DNA from: Dimorphilus gyrociliatus
Taxonomy: Eukaryota > Annelida > Polychaeta > Dinophilidae
Direction: 5' to 3'
DNA length: 64,000 nucleotides
Assembly (NCBI GenBank): GCA_904063045.1
Contig: CAJFCJ010000044.1
Location: 124,001-188,000 of the forward strand
The notes under the pieces are model-generated. The model searched no databases, was not told the origin of the DNA, and saw only the letters and a program-made list of their open reading frames with translations. Positions within the stretch are counted from its first letter, which is position 1, and the number at the start of each line of letters is the position of its first letter. Both the position numbers and the translations under genes were made by a program. Shown here in pieces: positions 46,066 through 57,473 of the stretch.

Positions 46066-46190
46066 CAAGGTTGACAGAAAATATCCACAAAGGAGAAATT
46101 TGAAGGATAGATTTTGGAATGAAAAATGACTAGGAACAAGAAGATAGTATCTGATTTATACTGAGGAGGATTTTTTCCAAGGGTTAGGGG
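46066..46190. repeat. Scraps of MULE termini
   Basis: GGTTGACAGAAAATATCCACAAAGG (first 20 nt like the left end of E5) at about 46069, and GGATTTTTTCCAAGGG (E1-type unit) at about 46168. No cargo between them. Possibly a minimal non-autonomous relic. Confidence 0.35.
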
Positions 46191-46232
46191 TAATGGAAAA
46201 GGCAAGGTGAAGCGAAGGGTTGAGTTAGGGTT

Positions 46233-46457
46233 CTAAACTGGGCTGAATTGCAGTAAAATATTCTGAAGTTCTAACCAAAATGTCCTGGGTCCAAATGTTA
46301 CTGCAGGTTTCTTTTGCGCAACAGCTTTCAAACAACTTTTTAGCCTTTCTTCTTTACCATGTTCTTCATTTAAATAACATTTTGATAAATCAAGATTATT
46401 TAATATCTTTGCTGATTTTTGAAATCCTTCACATATATGGAGAAATCTTCTTCCCAT
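46233..46457 (-). pseudogene. LRR fragment
   Basis: RFLHICEGFQKSAKILNNLD and CYLNEEHGKE match one 57-residue LRR unit of the gene at 46905, then the frame runs into unrelated sequence. It is a truncated repeat copy on the same strand. Confidence 0.6.
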
Positions 46458-46904
46458 TTCATCATTATCTGTTAAATTTATTATTTCTATTTTAGAAACC
46501 CTTTAGAATGAATTCAGTTTAAAATAATAACAATGTAATAACGAAACACTAGAGTTTGGCCAATAGAATATCTATTGAATAAAATGTGTTTCCAATAGTT
46601 CAGGTTTGTCTATGATTGGGGATTTGAGAAATCAGGAACTTTTTGTTGACTGTATAAATATATATTATGTTAAAATAATTTTATCAAAGTTTATCAGCAC
46701 AGTAGATAGTTCATAGTAGCAGAATGCCAAATGACTAAACTAGTATCCAATATGAAACTGAAGAATGCATGTTTTGTTTCAGATTGTTTTCAGATAATCT
46801 TTTCACATGATATTTAGTGATGATCAAACCAATTTCACATAGAACATGAAATCCTAACCACCAGTTGAGAATAAAGTTCATACAGTTGCATCACAAAAAA
46901 TAGA

Positions 46905-48266
46905 TTACCAGAAAAAGATATTTCCTCTCCTAAAAGAATGATTATACAAAATTTTATTCAACATTTCACTTTCATTTTTATTTAAAAGACAATAATTGAA
47001 ATCAGCCATTTCTAAAGAGTTTAATGATTGTTGAAGTCCTATACAAATATCATGAAGCCCATCATCCATTGATATATTGAATCCAAAAGTAAATGTTTTT
47101 ATTTGAAAGCAGTTCTTAAGCAATTTTGCCAAATATTTACATTGGTCAGTATTCAAAGAGAGCTGAGAAAAATTAAGATTCTTTAAAGTTTTGGATGATT
47201 GTTGAAGACCTTCACAAACATCAGAAAATCCACAGCCCATGTCTTGCAATCCACTTAAATCTATTTCTTCTAATTTAAAACAATTTGTAAGAAGGTCTCC
47301 CAATTTTTTACTGTGTTCTCCATTCAAACCACAGTTACCCAAATTAAGATTTCTTAAAACAAATGATGACTGATGAAGTCCTTTAAAGATATCAAAATAT
47401 CCATCTGCCAAATCAGAATTGCCTCCTATTGATAATTCTTCTATTTTAAAACAAATTGAAAGCAAATTGCCCAGCTCTTTCCCATGTTCTGCATTTAAAC
47501 CACACTCATACAAATCAAGACTCTTTAAAGTGTTGCATGAGTGTTTTAGACCTTCAAAGATCTTAAAAAAATGAAATGGCATATTAGGATTTCCACATAA
47601 ATCTATTCTTTCAACTTTCTCACAAATTAAAAGCAAGATACCTAATTTTTTACCTTGCTGTTCATTTAAATCACAAAACAGCAAACTAAGTTTCTTTAAA
47701 GTCTTTGCAGAGTTTTGAAGTCCTTCACATATATCAAAAAATCCATTTCCCATCTCAGTATTAAATGCAAAATCTAATGTTTCTATATTAGAACAATTTT
47801 TTAGCAAATACCCCAACTTTTTACATTGATCTTCATTCAAATCACATTTATATAAATCAAGACACTTGAGAGTGTTTGCTGATTGTTGAAGTCCTTCACA
47901 AATATCAAAAAATCCATTTTCCATCTCATTACTATATGCTAGATCAATTTCTTCCATTTTAAAACACTTTGAGAGCAAATTTCCCAAATTTTTACAATGT
48001 TTGTCATTCAAATTGCACCTAAAAAAACCAAAACACTTTAAAGTAGTTGATGATTGTTGAAGTCCTTTGCATATATCAAAAAATTCATTGGACATAAGGT
48101 AATTATTTCCTAAATCAATTTTTTCTATTTTGAAACACTCTGAAAGCAAATTCCCTATCTTTTTACATTGCTCTTCATTCAACTTACAATTTGAGAAACA
48201 AACATTTTTTAATGTGTTTGATGATTTTTCAAGTCCTTTGCAAATATTCAAGAATCTATTTTCCAT
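46905..48266 (-). CDS. LRR-only protein with eight ~57-residue ribonuclease-inhibitor-type repeats
   Basis: ATG at 48264-48266 (an in-frame TGA lies just upstream) opens 453 codons with no intron. The repeat unit reads approximately FFDICEGLQQSSNTLK, then LDLYKCDLNEDQCKKLGYLL and CFKIEEIDLxGNxxM, about eight times, with the double 28/29-residue period of RNI-type LRRs. Such domains form curved binding surfaces. There is no signal peptide, transmembrane helix or RING/B-box. The repeats are the same family as the TRIM-like pseudogene at 35.7 kb, so this may be a derived sensor domain alone, or the 3' exon of a gene whose RING part lies further upstream (not seen before 48.9 kb). The last residues (RRGNIFFW) leave the repeat. 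Confidence 0.8.
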   Translation of the reverse strand: MENRFLNICKGLEKSSNTLKNVCFSNCKLNEEQCKKIGNLLSECFKIEKIDLGNNYLMSNEFFDICKGLQQSSTTLKCFGFFRCNLNDKHCKNLGNLLSKCFKMEEIDLAYSNEMENGFFDICEGLQQSANTLKCLDLYKCDLNEDQCKKLGYLLKNCSNIETLDFAFNTEMGNGFFDICEGLQNSAKTLKKLSLLFCDLNEQQGKKLGILLLICEKVERIDLCGNPNMPFHFFKIFEGLKHSCNTLKSLDLYECGLNAEHGKELGNLLSICFKIEELSIGGNSDLADGYFDIFKGLHQSSFVLRNLNLGNCGLNGEHSKKLGDLLTNCFKLEEIDLSGLQDMGCGFSDVCEGLQQSSKTLKNLNFSQLSLNTDQCKYLAKLLKNCFQIKTFTFGFNISMDDGLHDICIGLQQSLNSLEMADFNYCLLNKNESEMLNKILYNHSFRRGNIFFW

Positions 48267-48289
48267 TTGTTTTTTTAACAATCACTATA

Positions 48290-49360
48290 ATTTAATATTT
48301 ATGGTTATGATTGTGGTTAAAAGTATGGGTTTATGGTTCTAACAATAGTTTTAATGGTGGTTTTAAGATTAGTCTTTGATAGGCATATAAAACAATTGTT
48401 AAGCAAAAGGTAGTGAGTGAAAAACTTGACTGTAAGAATCTGTTATTTACATATTATATTAAAATATCAGTATGCAAATTAATAATAATTCAATTATCTT
48501 GAATCAAGAAAATGTGAACAACCTATATCTAGAATTTGAAAATGATTGATCCAATTAGCTTCATTTTTTGATAACCTCTAATGGTGTATTTAAAGTTTGA
48601 AGAAAAGGGTAAGATTTGTATTTACCCAATCTGTGCTTACCAAACCCTGTTTCTAAGTACATAGTCCAAGTTTTGAGAAGTCTAACTGGTAGTATCTACC
48701 GGATACTATTCAAAACACTTGCCCATTATCCAAAGCAGGAGTAAATTATCTTCAGTATTGTGTGAGTGTGTAATTTTTTGTCTTATTTCTAAGCTAACCA
48801 TAAAAGTATTTAAACTCTACAAATTTCACACTTCCTGGCTTTGTTTTTATAATTACTTGCATACAATTAAAAGGTCATATAATTGTATATTAATTGTTGA
48901 ACAATTGTACTGCTCTAGGCCTTTATTCAAAATGTGAAAATAATTCAATATTGGAGAATATTGGAGACTTGAATCAGAGCCAAAAGTATTAACTGCAGAA
49001 AAAGCAGGTCATAGGAAATCATTTTTCAGATGTTCACTTGTGTTCAATGACCTTAAGATTATTGGTGCTAAGATTTTCAATGAATGTGTTAATATAGGAA
49101 TTTGTTGTTAAATGTGACTAGTCAAAAATTGAGTGTTTAGTCAAAAACATATTTATTAAGTAAAACGCAAAGAGTCAGGTTAATCATAAAGAAAACTTGT
49201 AATTAAAGTATCTTTTATATCAGTGAAAAAAGGGAGAGAACAATACCAATTGAGTACTATCTATCTATAGTGAAATGGAGTAGAGAAATGCACATAGACA
49301 TTGTATAAGACAATGTGCTGCAGTAGGAAAAGAGAAACCCGTGTTTTCTTGTTTTGAAAA
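48290..49360. other. No gene seen
   Basis: AT-rich intergenic sequence. Open frames lack recognisable motifs, and no RING or B-box was found that could belong to the LRR gene downstream. Confidence 0.45.
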
Positions 49361-49367
49361 TCAAGTC

Positions 49368-49482
49368 TGTACACTTATGAACTATAGTTAATAGATATGA
49401 CATGAATGATACTTACCATATTATAGAAGTATTAGAGTAGATGTTGCCTCTAGGTTAGATGGTACTCAACTTGGTACAACTA
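49368..49482 (+). repeat. LTR-A fragment (opposite orientation)
   Basis: TGTACACTTATGAACTATAG, ATTAGAGTAGATGTTGCCTC and AGGTTAGATGGTACTCAACT are the reverse complement of the other LTR-A copies. TGT at its start agrees with an LTR boundary. It runs directly into an ITIH-C-like exon. Confidence 0.6.
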
Positions 49483-49483
49483 C

Positions 49484-49738
49484 AGCATATCCTACTATAA
49501 AATCAATAGATATTCCTGCAAATGCTTTTGGAGATACTCACTTTTCACAGGTAATATCTGATTTTACAACAAAAACATCCAAGACTGTTTGTTATGGTGT
49601 CACTGGGAAAACCTGGGCAGACTATTTATATATTTTCTACTGACAATGGGAAAATCAAAGTTTTTGGCAAATTACTTGATGACTATTACATGCATCTCAT
49701 TGAGATAGATACTCCAAATGGCACTATTCAAAATGGCT
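49484..49738 (+). pseudogene. ITIH-C-like fragment
   Basis: Pieces GDTHFSQVISDFTTKTSKTV, CYGVTGKTWADYLY and, after a one-base shift, NGKIKVFGKLLDDYYMHLIE match the second part of the gene at 20.3-21.2 kb (GDPHF..., CYDVTGS, DIQIYGQLKDYYY). It ends at TGA. The LTR-A boundary cuts its 5' side. Confidence 0.55.
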
Positions 49739-49959
49739 GAAAATTTCTTCCCAAATTAATCAGACATTTTCACAAATGGAGATAACATGTATAATCAAAG
49801 TATTAATACAACATTAAACTAGATTAAGTTAAATATGAATTTACCTACATTGAATGACTGCCATTTTAATATTTAATAATTTTTTATTTAAGTAGGTTGC
49901 ATTATTAAATTGCAGTGATATAAAAAAGTATCATATTTAATATTAATTAACTATGTTTT

Positions 49960-50005
49960 ACTGGGTTTGGTTTCATCCAAAATGGGTACAATTTCACAGG
50001 ACCAG
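49960..50005. repeat. E2-type MULE terminal scrap
   Basis: GGGTTTGGTTTCATCC and GGGTACAATTTCACAGG resemble two right-end units of E2 (GGGTATGGTTTCAC, GGGTACGGTTTCACC). No partner end identified. Confidence 0.4.
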
Positions 50006-50343
50006 TGGAAAACAGCTATAAATGATATATTTGAAGGTTCAATTTCAGGCTGGAAAATGGTTAGGATGAATAAGAAGACCGTTGATATGTTCTTTAAATT
50101 TATTCATTAACATTACACAATGAATATTAAAAAAAATAATTGCTGGAACATATTAAAAGATATTACAACATTTTTGGTCTATTTTTAAATGAATAACAAC
50201 AAAACTAGAGAGCCAAAGCTTAAATGGTACTTAAGGATGAACCTTAAGTATGACAAACCAATGTCTGTGTTAGGCCACATGTTATTGTATTCCCTCAAGT
50301 AGGTTTTAAGTAAGTTATAGATTATACTATAACAATAAAATAG

Positions 50344-50760
50344 AACAAAAGTTGTACAACAATAAATCCTGATTATGCTCCTGTTGGAACAAATCCAATA
50401 TCATTGTCTAGTAATGAAGCAAAAACAGCAACTGTATCTTTAATATCTGGTGATCAAACAGAAGGCTCAGAAAATGTGGATATTACAATAATTTGTACTT
50501 CAGGTGGTGAAAAAGTTTTTAATATAAAAGTGACTGAACCCTCTAATGGAAATGGCCATCCTCACTTTATGCTACTTGTTCAAGATGAAAATAATAAAAA
50601 AGGTCTAAAGAAACACATATGTTTTGATGTTATTTCTACAAAAGGTAACAGAATTCAGATTTTTTACAATAAGTGTACTTTGTTGTATTGTAATTGTAGG
50701 AATTTCTGCTTCTCCAGAACAGTATTTGTCTTCTTCAATCATTGATCAACTCACCAAAGT
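50344..50760 (+). CDS. ITIH-C-like exons (partial)
   Basis: Frame about 50344-50643: PDYAPVGTNPI, SSNEAKTATVSLISG, then GNGHPHFMLLVQDENN and HICFDVISTKG before a GTAAC donor. This is the start of the ITIH C-terminal domain (GDPHF and ICFDI blocks). A possible next exon after ATTGTAG (50700 on) reads GISASPEQYLSSSIIDQL and stops. The upstream VIT and VWA domains of ITIH proteins were not found. Together with 49484-49738 it suggests tandem copies of this gene type. Confidence 0.45.
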
Positions 50761-50805
50761 ACTCAAAGAAATAGAACCTTTTAAGTTTGTCCTCAAATAG
50801 TCTCA

Positions 50806-51175
50806 ATAAATGTAATTTAGGTGGAAATTAATCAACAAATTGCCAGTTTATCATCCAAAGAATATGTATTGAGTAAATGAGTTTCTAGTTCTAAACAAGT
50901 AAGCTTAAACAACCAGCTAACGATTAAAGAACTGAACTGCCAAGCTGGGGAAATGTATTTCCTTTTATACATTTAGCAAAGCTTGGGTTCAATTGGTCAA
51001 ACGATTAAAAAAGGTGAGACACAACAGTCTCATAATCCACAAGAAACAAAGAGAACAAAGACTATTACACCTAGATCATAATGATAAGGCAAACATGACA
51101 TGGCCAACATTTGCCACTGCAGATTAAGTCTGCCTCATCAACATCTGGCATTGCCAAAATTATTGTTGGTTGAGT
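50806..51175 (-). repeat. LTR-B copy
   Basis: Reverse complement of 23065-23430: AAGCTGGGGAAATGTATTTC, TTTTATACATTTAG, CAAGCTTGGGTT-like GCAAAGCTTGGGTTCA, and the end GCCACTGCAGATTAAGTC. It abuts the ITIH-like exon. Confidence 0.6.
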
Positions 51176-51358
51176 TAAAAACAATTAAGAAGATATGCTT
51201 AATTTGTATAAGCAGGTTGGTATAGGTGTAATTAATAAAAATAACACAAGTTATGTCAAATAGACATATTTCTTCCACAAATTATAAAAAAGTTGCAGAT
51301 AATGAAATTTTGTAAATAGATTTCTTATAGGCATATGGAAAATAATCTATGTATAAAT

Positions 51359-52274
51359 GGGGTTGACAGAAAATGTCCACAAAAGACAGAAAATGTCCAC
51401 AAAGGCAAAGAAAACATCCTGAATAGGTAAAAGAAATGGGGTTGACAATTCAGGTTAGGGAAAGTATTAAATAACAGAAATGTAATTTAACTTTGTTGTT
51501 GTATTCTTAGGATTTGGGTTACAGTTCTGAATTTAAAAAGAAAGAAGGAGAATGGAAATCAATGAAACTGATTTTGGCTTTACCATACCTCCCTCATACT
51601 TTGATTCCAAATCAATTCAACAAAATAAAAAATGACTTAGCTGAAAGAAATAAACTTGGAGATTTTATGGAATATGTTGAAGACAATTGGATTAAGAGTC
51701 GCTTTTGGCCTCCAGCGACTTGGTCTGTTTTCAACCAAACAATCAGGACTAACAATGATTTGGAAGGATTCCATCACAGATTAAATAAAAACATAGGAGC
51801 AAACTTATCATTTTATATGACTATTGATGAGCTTAAGAGGGAAGCTGACTTAATTGCTGTATATGAAAAATTATTGAGTGAGAGGAAGATGTTGAGATTG
51901 CAAACAAAAGTTTACACAAAAATTCAAAAAAATCTTTTTTCCATTTGGGAAAACTTTAAAGTTGGTGACATTACAGCAAGTCAACTTGTTGAGATGTGTT
52001 CTACATTATACTATTAAATATTTGCAGTGTTAATTCAATATTAATTAATAATCAAAAATGTTCAAACAATTTGGAAAATATATCTCTATTGCTTGCAATT
52101 ACATAGTCTTTGTTTTTCTAGATATTTATTATCTTATTAATCAAGCCAATTCTTTCCTAACCCTAACCCTACTTTTCCTAAAAACATCACAACCTTCTAT
52201 ATATTATATAAAGTGCTTTTTTCTACTTATTCAAAATGTTTTCTATGTCTTTGTGGACGTTTTCTGTCTAAACC
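51359..52274 (+). mobile_element. MULE element E5, deletion derivative
   Basis: The left end is GGGGTTGAC then AGAAAATGTCCACAAAAG units. The right end is TTTGTGGACGTTTTCTGTCT ending GTCTAAACC. Between them only the transposase's last exon remains (about 51511-52017). No convincing target duplication: the flanking nonamers TGTATAAAT and TGTTATAAG agree only partly. Confidence 0.68.
51511..52017 (+). pseudogene. MULE transposase last exon (E5)
   Basis: After a TATTCTTAG acceptor the frame encodes DLGYSSEFKKKEGEWKSMKL, LALPYLPHTLIP, WSVFNQTIRTNNDLEGFHHR (conserved Glu), IDELKREADLIAVYEKLL and FSIWENFKVGDITASQLV, ending at TAA. The frame is open, but the zinc fingers and the two Asp blocks are absent inside the element. 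Confidence 0.78.
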
Positions 52275-52572
52275 TGTTATAAGACTTATATATTAAGATG
52301 CAGATTATTGTTTTGATTGTCATGATGTCAGGAAAGGAAAATTATTTATTAAACTAAAGAAAATAGATAATTATCACCAAACAAAATTTTCTCAAGAATG
52401 TGATGAAAGTATTATTAATAAGGAATCATTAATGGATAATTCAGGTGAAAGCAACACAAATCAGGTCATTTCAATTGTTACAAAATATTATTATCTCATC
52501 CTAAATCATTTTTAACAGTTGAGACTTTCTTTTCACTTTAATTCATCTGAATGACCAACCTATGAAAAAGAG

Positions 52573-53035
52573 TTGATTTTCCCTAAAGATAGGCACGACA
52601 TGGCAAAGAGAGTTGACATAAGTCATGAGACTTCATTTGAGATGGAGAAGCAATGTGATATTATGGAAACTGAAAGAGATGATTTCAAAATTGTTGTTGG
52701 TGGCAGCACAAAGGGTAAAGACTTACTCCTACACAAAAATTGTTCATATTCTGTGAAAAGAAAAACTGAATATTCTATCACTTGGGGATGTACTCAAAGA
52801 TGTGCTAAAGCTCCTTGTCCTTCATACATATTACAAAAGGGATCAAAGTTTATTGTTAAAAATGGAAATCATCTTCATAAGTTGCATAAAAATTTGGAAA
52901 CTGTTCTTCAAGGAAGAATGGATTTATAGGAAATGGCGAATGGTGATAATGAAAAATCTGGTAAAAGGATAGCAGAAGACATCCTAAAATTTAAAGATAA
53001 TATTGAAGACTTGCCAGAATTAGAAGTACAAGTTA
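52573..53035 (+). pseudogene. MULE FLYWCH-domain relic
   Basis: 52573-52929 reads FKIVVGGSTKGKDLLLHKN, ITWGCTQRCAKAPCPSYILQ and NGNHLHKLHKN, a FLYWCH finger of the E-type transposases. A TAG then interrupts (52927-52929). KSGKRIAEDIL and NIEDLPELEV follow from 52963, matching the E1/E4 linker (SGRAIAEDLL, LPKLENL). Confidence 0.7.
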
Positions 53036-53880
53036 TTGTAATATCCACAATATTCATAGATACAAACCAAATCAGCCTCTCTTTTCAATGCAATCAATCA
53101 GCAAATAAAATCATTCTGTTGATTATACTTTATTATTCATTCTATTGTGCCATCCTTCCACACTATTATTAGTCCTTATTGATAATCTAAATATTGACCA
53201 ATTCAATGGTTTCTAAGTACCATTAAAAATCCAAGTACTTTCAAAATATTCCAGCAAATCTGAAAATTTTCACTTTTCTTGCAGTTGACTCTTCAAGCTA
53301 AAAAATGTTGGAGTGATAATATCTGAAGATAAAAATACATCTTCCAGGGTAGCCAAGAGACTAAAAAGAGAATTTATTGAGAGAAAATTATAACAGTATC
53401 ATATATTTAATAATGTCTTGTACCTGAGGCTTTCTATAGATTGCTTGAGTGAAGTGGAAGACAGCCATGAATTTTTGCTTCTGCATAAATCTTTGAGACA
53501 GCTTTCCACAGACTCATCTCAAAATCCATTGTTGTTTTCTCAGGCTGTGACATGAAAGTCAAGTTTCTGATGCTCTGAAAGGTGAGTTGAATAGAAGAAA
53601 AATTCTGAATGAACTATTTGAATTCATACCTTGAATGCCTTTTTATAATATTTTTTTTGTTTTAATGTTATGAAAATGAATGTCAAGGGAACATGTTTCA
53701 TTGCACCATTCTTTTTCACATGACTATGAATAGACACTAGCTGGTAGAATGGATCTTTCACAATCTTAAATGTTCCATCTATAAACCAATGATTTGATTT
53801 ACCAAATAAATCAAACTGATGATTTGTGACAAAAATAAGGATTCTGATGGGTGTTTTCATAAATGTCATCAATACCATAG
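53036..53880 (-). pseudogene. MULE transposase relic, E2 family, opposite strand
   Basis: The minus strand at 53624-53878 keeps NHWFIDGTFKIVKDPFYQLV and MKHVPLTFIFITLKQKKY (first Asp block). 53445-53560 resembles the second Asp and CxxH blocks in broken frames. 53060-53230 matches the E2 C-terminal region (ATTCTATTGTGCCATCCTTC identical to 28224 on). It is head-to-head with the preceding FLYWCH relic, so two elements collided here. Confidence 0.65.
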
Positions 53881-54286
53881 ATGCTGGCGAATTTGAACAG
53901 TTGTACAGTTTTAGAATTTGATATGTTAAATACTGATGCAGTCGTTTGGATTTCAGCCAAAAAGAAATTAGTAGTTGATTGATGAAAAGAACACGTCATG
54001 TTTGCAATATAATCAGAGAATATATTGGAAACTTGAGAATTGATGGTTTTAGCGAAAAAATTGAGTACAACAGCCTTAGCACCAAATGAAACAACAGAAT
54101 TAGTCCACAAATGCTTGCCTTTACCCTCATCCTATCTGTAAGAAAAGACCCTCCTAAGTACAAAACAGCTGCTGTCTTCTTCTTCCTAATTTCAAAAGAG
54201 TTTAACAAAATATAAAATTTATTAAAAAACATGAATTGACGGATGAGCAAAATGACCTTGAACTTGTGCTAAATAAAACTTTAAAC

Positions 54287-57144
54287 CTAACAATATTGTA
54301 AAAGTTGATAGTTTTTAATCAATACATGAGTTTTAACACTTTCTATAATTGGAAAACTACAAAGTTCACATTTATTCAAATTTTTTGAATAGGATAAACT
54401 TTTACAAGCGTCGTCTGCTAAACAAAATCTACAACATTCTATAATGTTTAGATAGAATTTTACTGAGTAAATATAATCTGATTTAATTGTTTTTCTCCCA
54501 TAATTCAATTGGTATTTTTCTATGCAATAAAGCAAAAGTTTAAATTTAAAAACAATAACAACAATACAAGATAAATAGTAAATATCTTACCATCAGTATC
54601 CTCCATTATAAGTTTGCTGATGACGTAATAATTGCAAGTTGAGTACCATTGATTAGGCGATGAAATTTTCAAATATTTCGCAATTATTTTCCTTTCACAA
54701 GAGAATGTAAAAAATGTTGAATCAACGACGTATAGAATATGTCTGAAACTTGTACAAAGTACTTCCGTTTTGTAATCAACACCAAAAATCTGTAATCCAG
54801 ATGAAAAATTTGCAGTTCTAACTAATGAAAATCCAACAGCAATAATTTTATGGTAATTAGTTAATTGTATAAAAATTTCGCGATTAATCGAATAACTGCA
54901 AATTGAATTCAATTGTATAGTAAAATTATTGGAAAGTGGAGAAAATTCATTTAATGCTTTAGAGAATAGGCCTAAACCTAAAGGAGATTTCAATATACAA
55001 ACTACTAATGTTGTATGGTTGTTTTCTACCAAAAATATATATTTCACAAAGTTCCATTCTATTATTACCATTAATTTTATTCAATGATATTCTATCACCA
55101 ATAAAATGGCAGTTGTATAATAAATGCTCCTCAGTTATAGCATCATTCTTCAAACTACAAATTTGCCTTTGCAACTCAATATTGAAATTTTCAACAGCCA
55201 CTTGAACATCTTCAAATGTTTCTGATAAGAGAGAGAGAGAGAGGAATTGATATTGAAATTCAATAATATAACAATCTGTTTACCTTGAACCAATATGGAT
55301 GGGAGTAAGACAACAATCTCTACAACCATATAATAATTATCCATAGAGAATATAATCCTTCCTTCCTGATTGGCATTTGTCAATGTTCCACTACAAGAAA
55401 GATAATGATCCTGATGTCTGGAATTTATTGATGATCCATCAATAATCTTTATTGGAAATTGATCGGCTACTATTTGATCATAGATTTTTAAACTACTACT
55501 CTCAGTCCTATGGACATTGATCAATGGTAGAAGTGTGAAATTGGCATTAATTATCTCTTCCCCATAAGCTTCAACAAATTCAAAGTGCAAATATTGCGTA
55601 ATACTTAAGTAAAATATTACGTAACGACAAATGGGTAATGGCTGTTGACAATCCCAAATAGCGTATTCTCCTCTCAAGAACTGTTTATCATTGATAAAAC
55701 AGATTTTAGAATGTAAATGCGCTTGTTCAACATTAAAACTTTGATATTCTGACACTACTCCACGTATTGTATTTATTCTTAAAACATCTAGAAAGAGGGT
55801 TAATGGATGAATTAATGGGTTAAGAGGATATTTTAAACCTACATTGATCTTCTCTATTTAGAATGGCCATTGGAAATAGTTTATACATTCCAAGCATATC
55901 TATCCAAATCCAAGGATGATCTTCCTTCTTTGTATGAAATATTCCGTTACGATCTCCAGTAGTTGCTAGATGGGCAAGTGTAAATTGCCGGTAATAGCTT
56001 GATGTCCAACTCGGTTTATTTGATAGAATGTTTTTGGATCTTTTCTCTAAATCTTTCAAATAGTTTCCAAATATTTCAATTTCACTTACAACTACATTCA
56101 TATTTGAAGAATTTGAACGTAAGACAACAAATTGACCTTTGACTCCGCCTCTTTTGCATAAAATTGTATCAAACATATCACTCCCATTCGGATTATTGCC
56201 ATCTTTTTCGCCGCAGTATGAATATTTTGTTGGGTTGTATTGAACAGCTGGATTTTCGTTTGTCAATTCAACATAGAATGATTTGAATTGGTGGAGATAA
56301 GTTGGCATTAGTCTGAAATCTAGGCCAAAAACATTGTAATACGCTAAAAGATTAATTGCAACCCAATAATCTTGGCCCAAACGTAACGTTACACGATTAA
56401 TCTCATTTCCATCAGTTAATCTATCTAGTTCACCATTTGAAGAATATTTTGAAATGGTTAATTTCGAATGAGCGATATTACCTATAGAAAGAAGAAATAG
56501 AAGATTTTTGAAAAAATTTATTAAACGGTTAAATAATATCCTTACTGGAAAATATTTCAATTTCGCATAAATCAATATAATTTCCATATTTTGCTTCAAT
56601 TATTAATTTTGAATATCTCTCCATTTTCAAATTTGTACAATGGACATTTGTGAATGAATGATTGTTCAAGAGAATGTTGTCGGAGCATATATTATCAGGA
56701 ATTTGTAAATAGATCTTCAGTAATTGATAAACTGAAAGAGAGAGAGAGAGAGAGAATATTTAAAAAATAAGAGACAAATTTTAATGTTTGTACTCTGTTC
56801 ATCCGTTGGCCATAAAATCACTTTATTAACAATATGAAATCCTTTCAGATTAACACCAATCTGTGTTTGTAAATCATTCAATTGCGTCAGTATTGCGCAA
56901 GAGCCGAAAGAAGCATTTCTTTGAAAGGCTATACCATCGACAATATGTTTTGGATGNGCTTCTTATCCAATGGCGGTCCAATAGTTGTATGATTTGGGCA
57001 TTTTTCTTGTTGTCCATAATCTATTTATAAATAGGTCAAGAACAACAATAACAACCTAAAAAGAATACACTTACCAATAAATATTGAAAGTGTAAAAACA
57101 GTATATAATTTCCATATGGGCTGTTTCAAGTTTAGAAACACCAT
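54287..57144 (-). CDS. Secreted F5/8C (fucolectin)-like protein with C-terminal PAN domain
   Basis: Exons: 57075-57144 (signal peptide VFLNLKQPIWKLYTVFTLSI), 56794-57020, 56546-56731, 55843-56481, 55284-55787, 55030-55221, 54591 to about 54974, and 54287-54519. Three or more galactose-binding-like modules are visible: KHIVDGIAFQRNASFGSCAI; LTDGNEINRVTL then YWVAINLLAYYNVFGLDFRL; LAHLATTGDRNGIF then HPWIWIDMLGMYKLFPMAIL with NREDQC. ICSYSIN and ELCEIYIFG-type ends recur. The last exon is a PAN module (CCRFCLADDACKSLSYS, CELC). It is probably a secreted sugar- or membrane-binding recognition protein. The N at 56957 coincides with a frameshift (between PPLDKK and HPKHIVDG), most likely a sequencing error. 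Two acceptors use (CT)n tracts. Confidence 0.8.
56957..56957. other. Undetermined base inside coding exon
   Basis: A single N in exon 2 of the F5/8C-like gene. The reading frame on the two sides differs by one, which one missing or extra base here would explain. Confidence 0.9.
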
Positions 57145-57473
57145 TTGTGTCTACAATTCAGCAGCAAATAAAAAAACTTATAATATGTTTAAAAAGTGGT
57201 CAATGAAATATGAATTAATAATGGCATAGAAAAATTTTCAAATTATTCTTTTCAATAAATGAATATAAACATTGCAGAAAGAGAGAAGAATCTTTAGTTT
57301 TAGTGATCAATATTATCATTTTGTCTTCAATAGCTCATATTCATAGAATTGTTCTCAGCAATTCAGGTCAGTTTTTAAATCAAGAGAATAGAGAGTAAAT
57401 GATATTTTTACTCCAATTTGGCCATTTAAGTCTTCTTTCTAAGAAATGGGTTAGGGAAAATATGAAAGAAATT

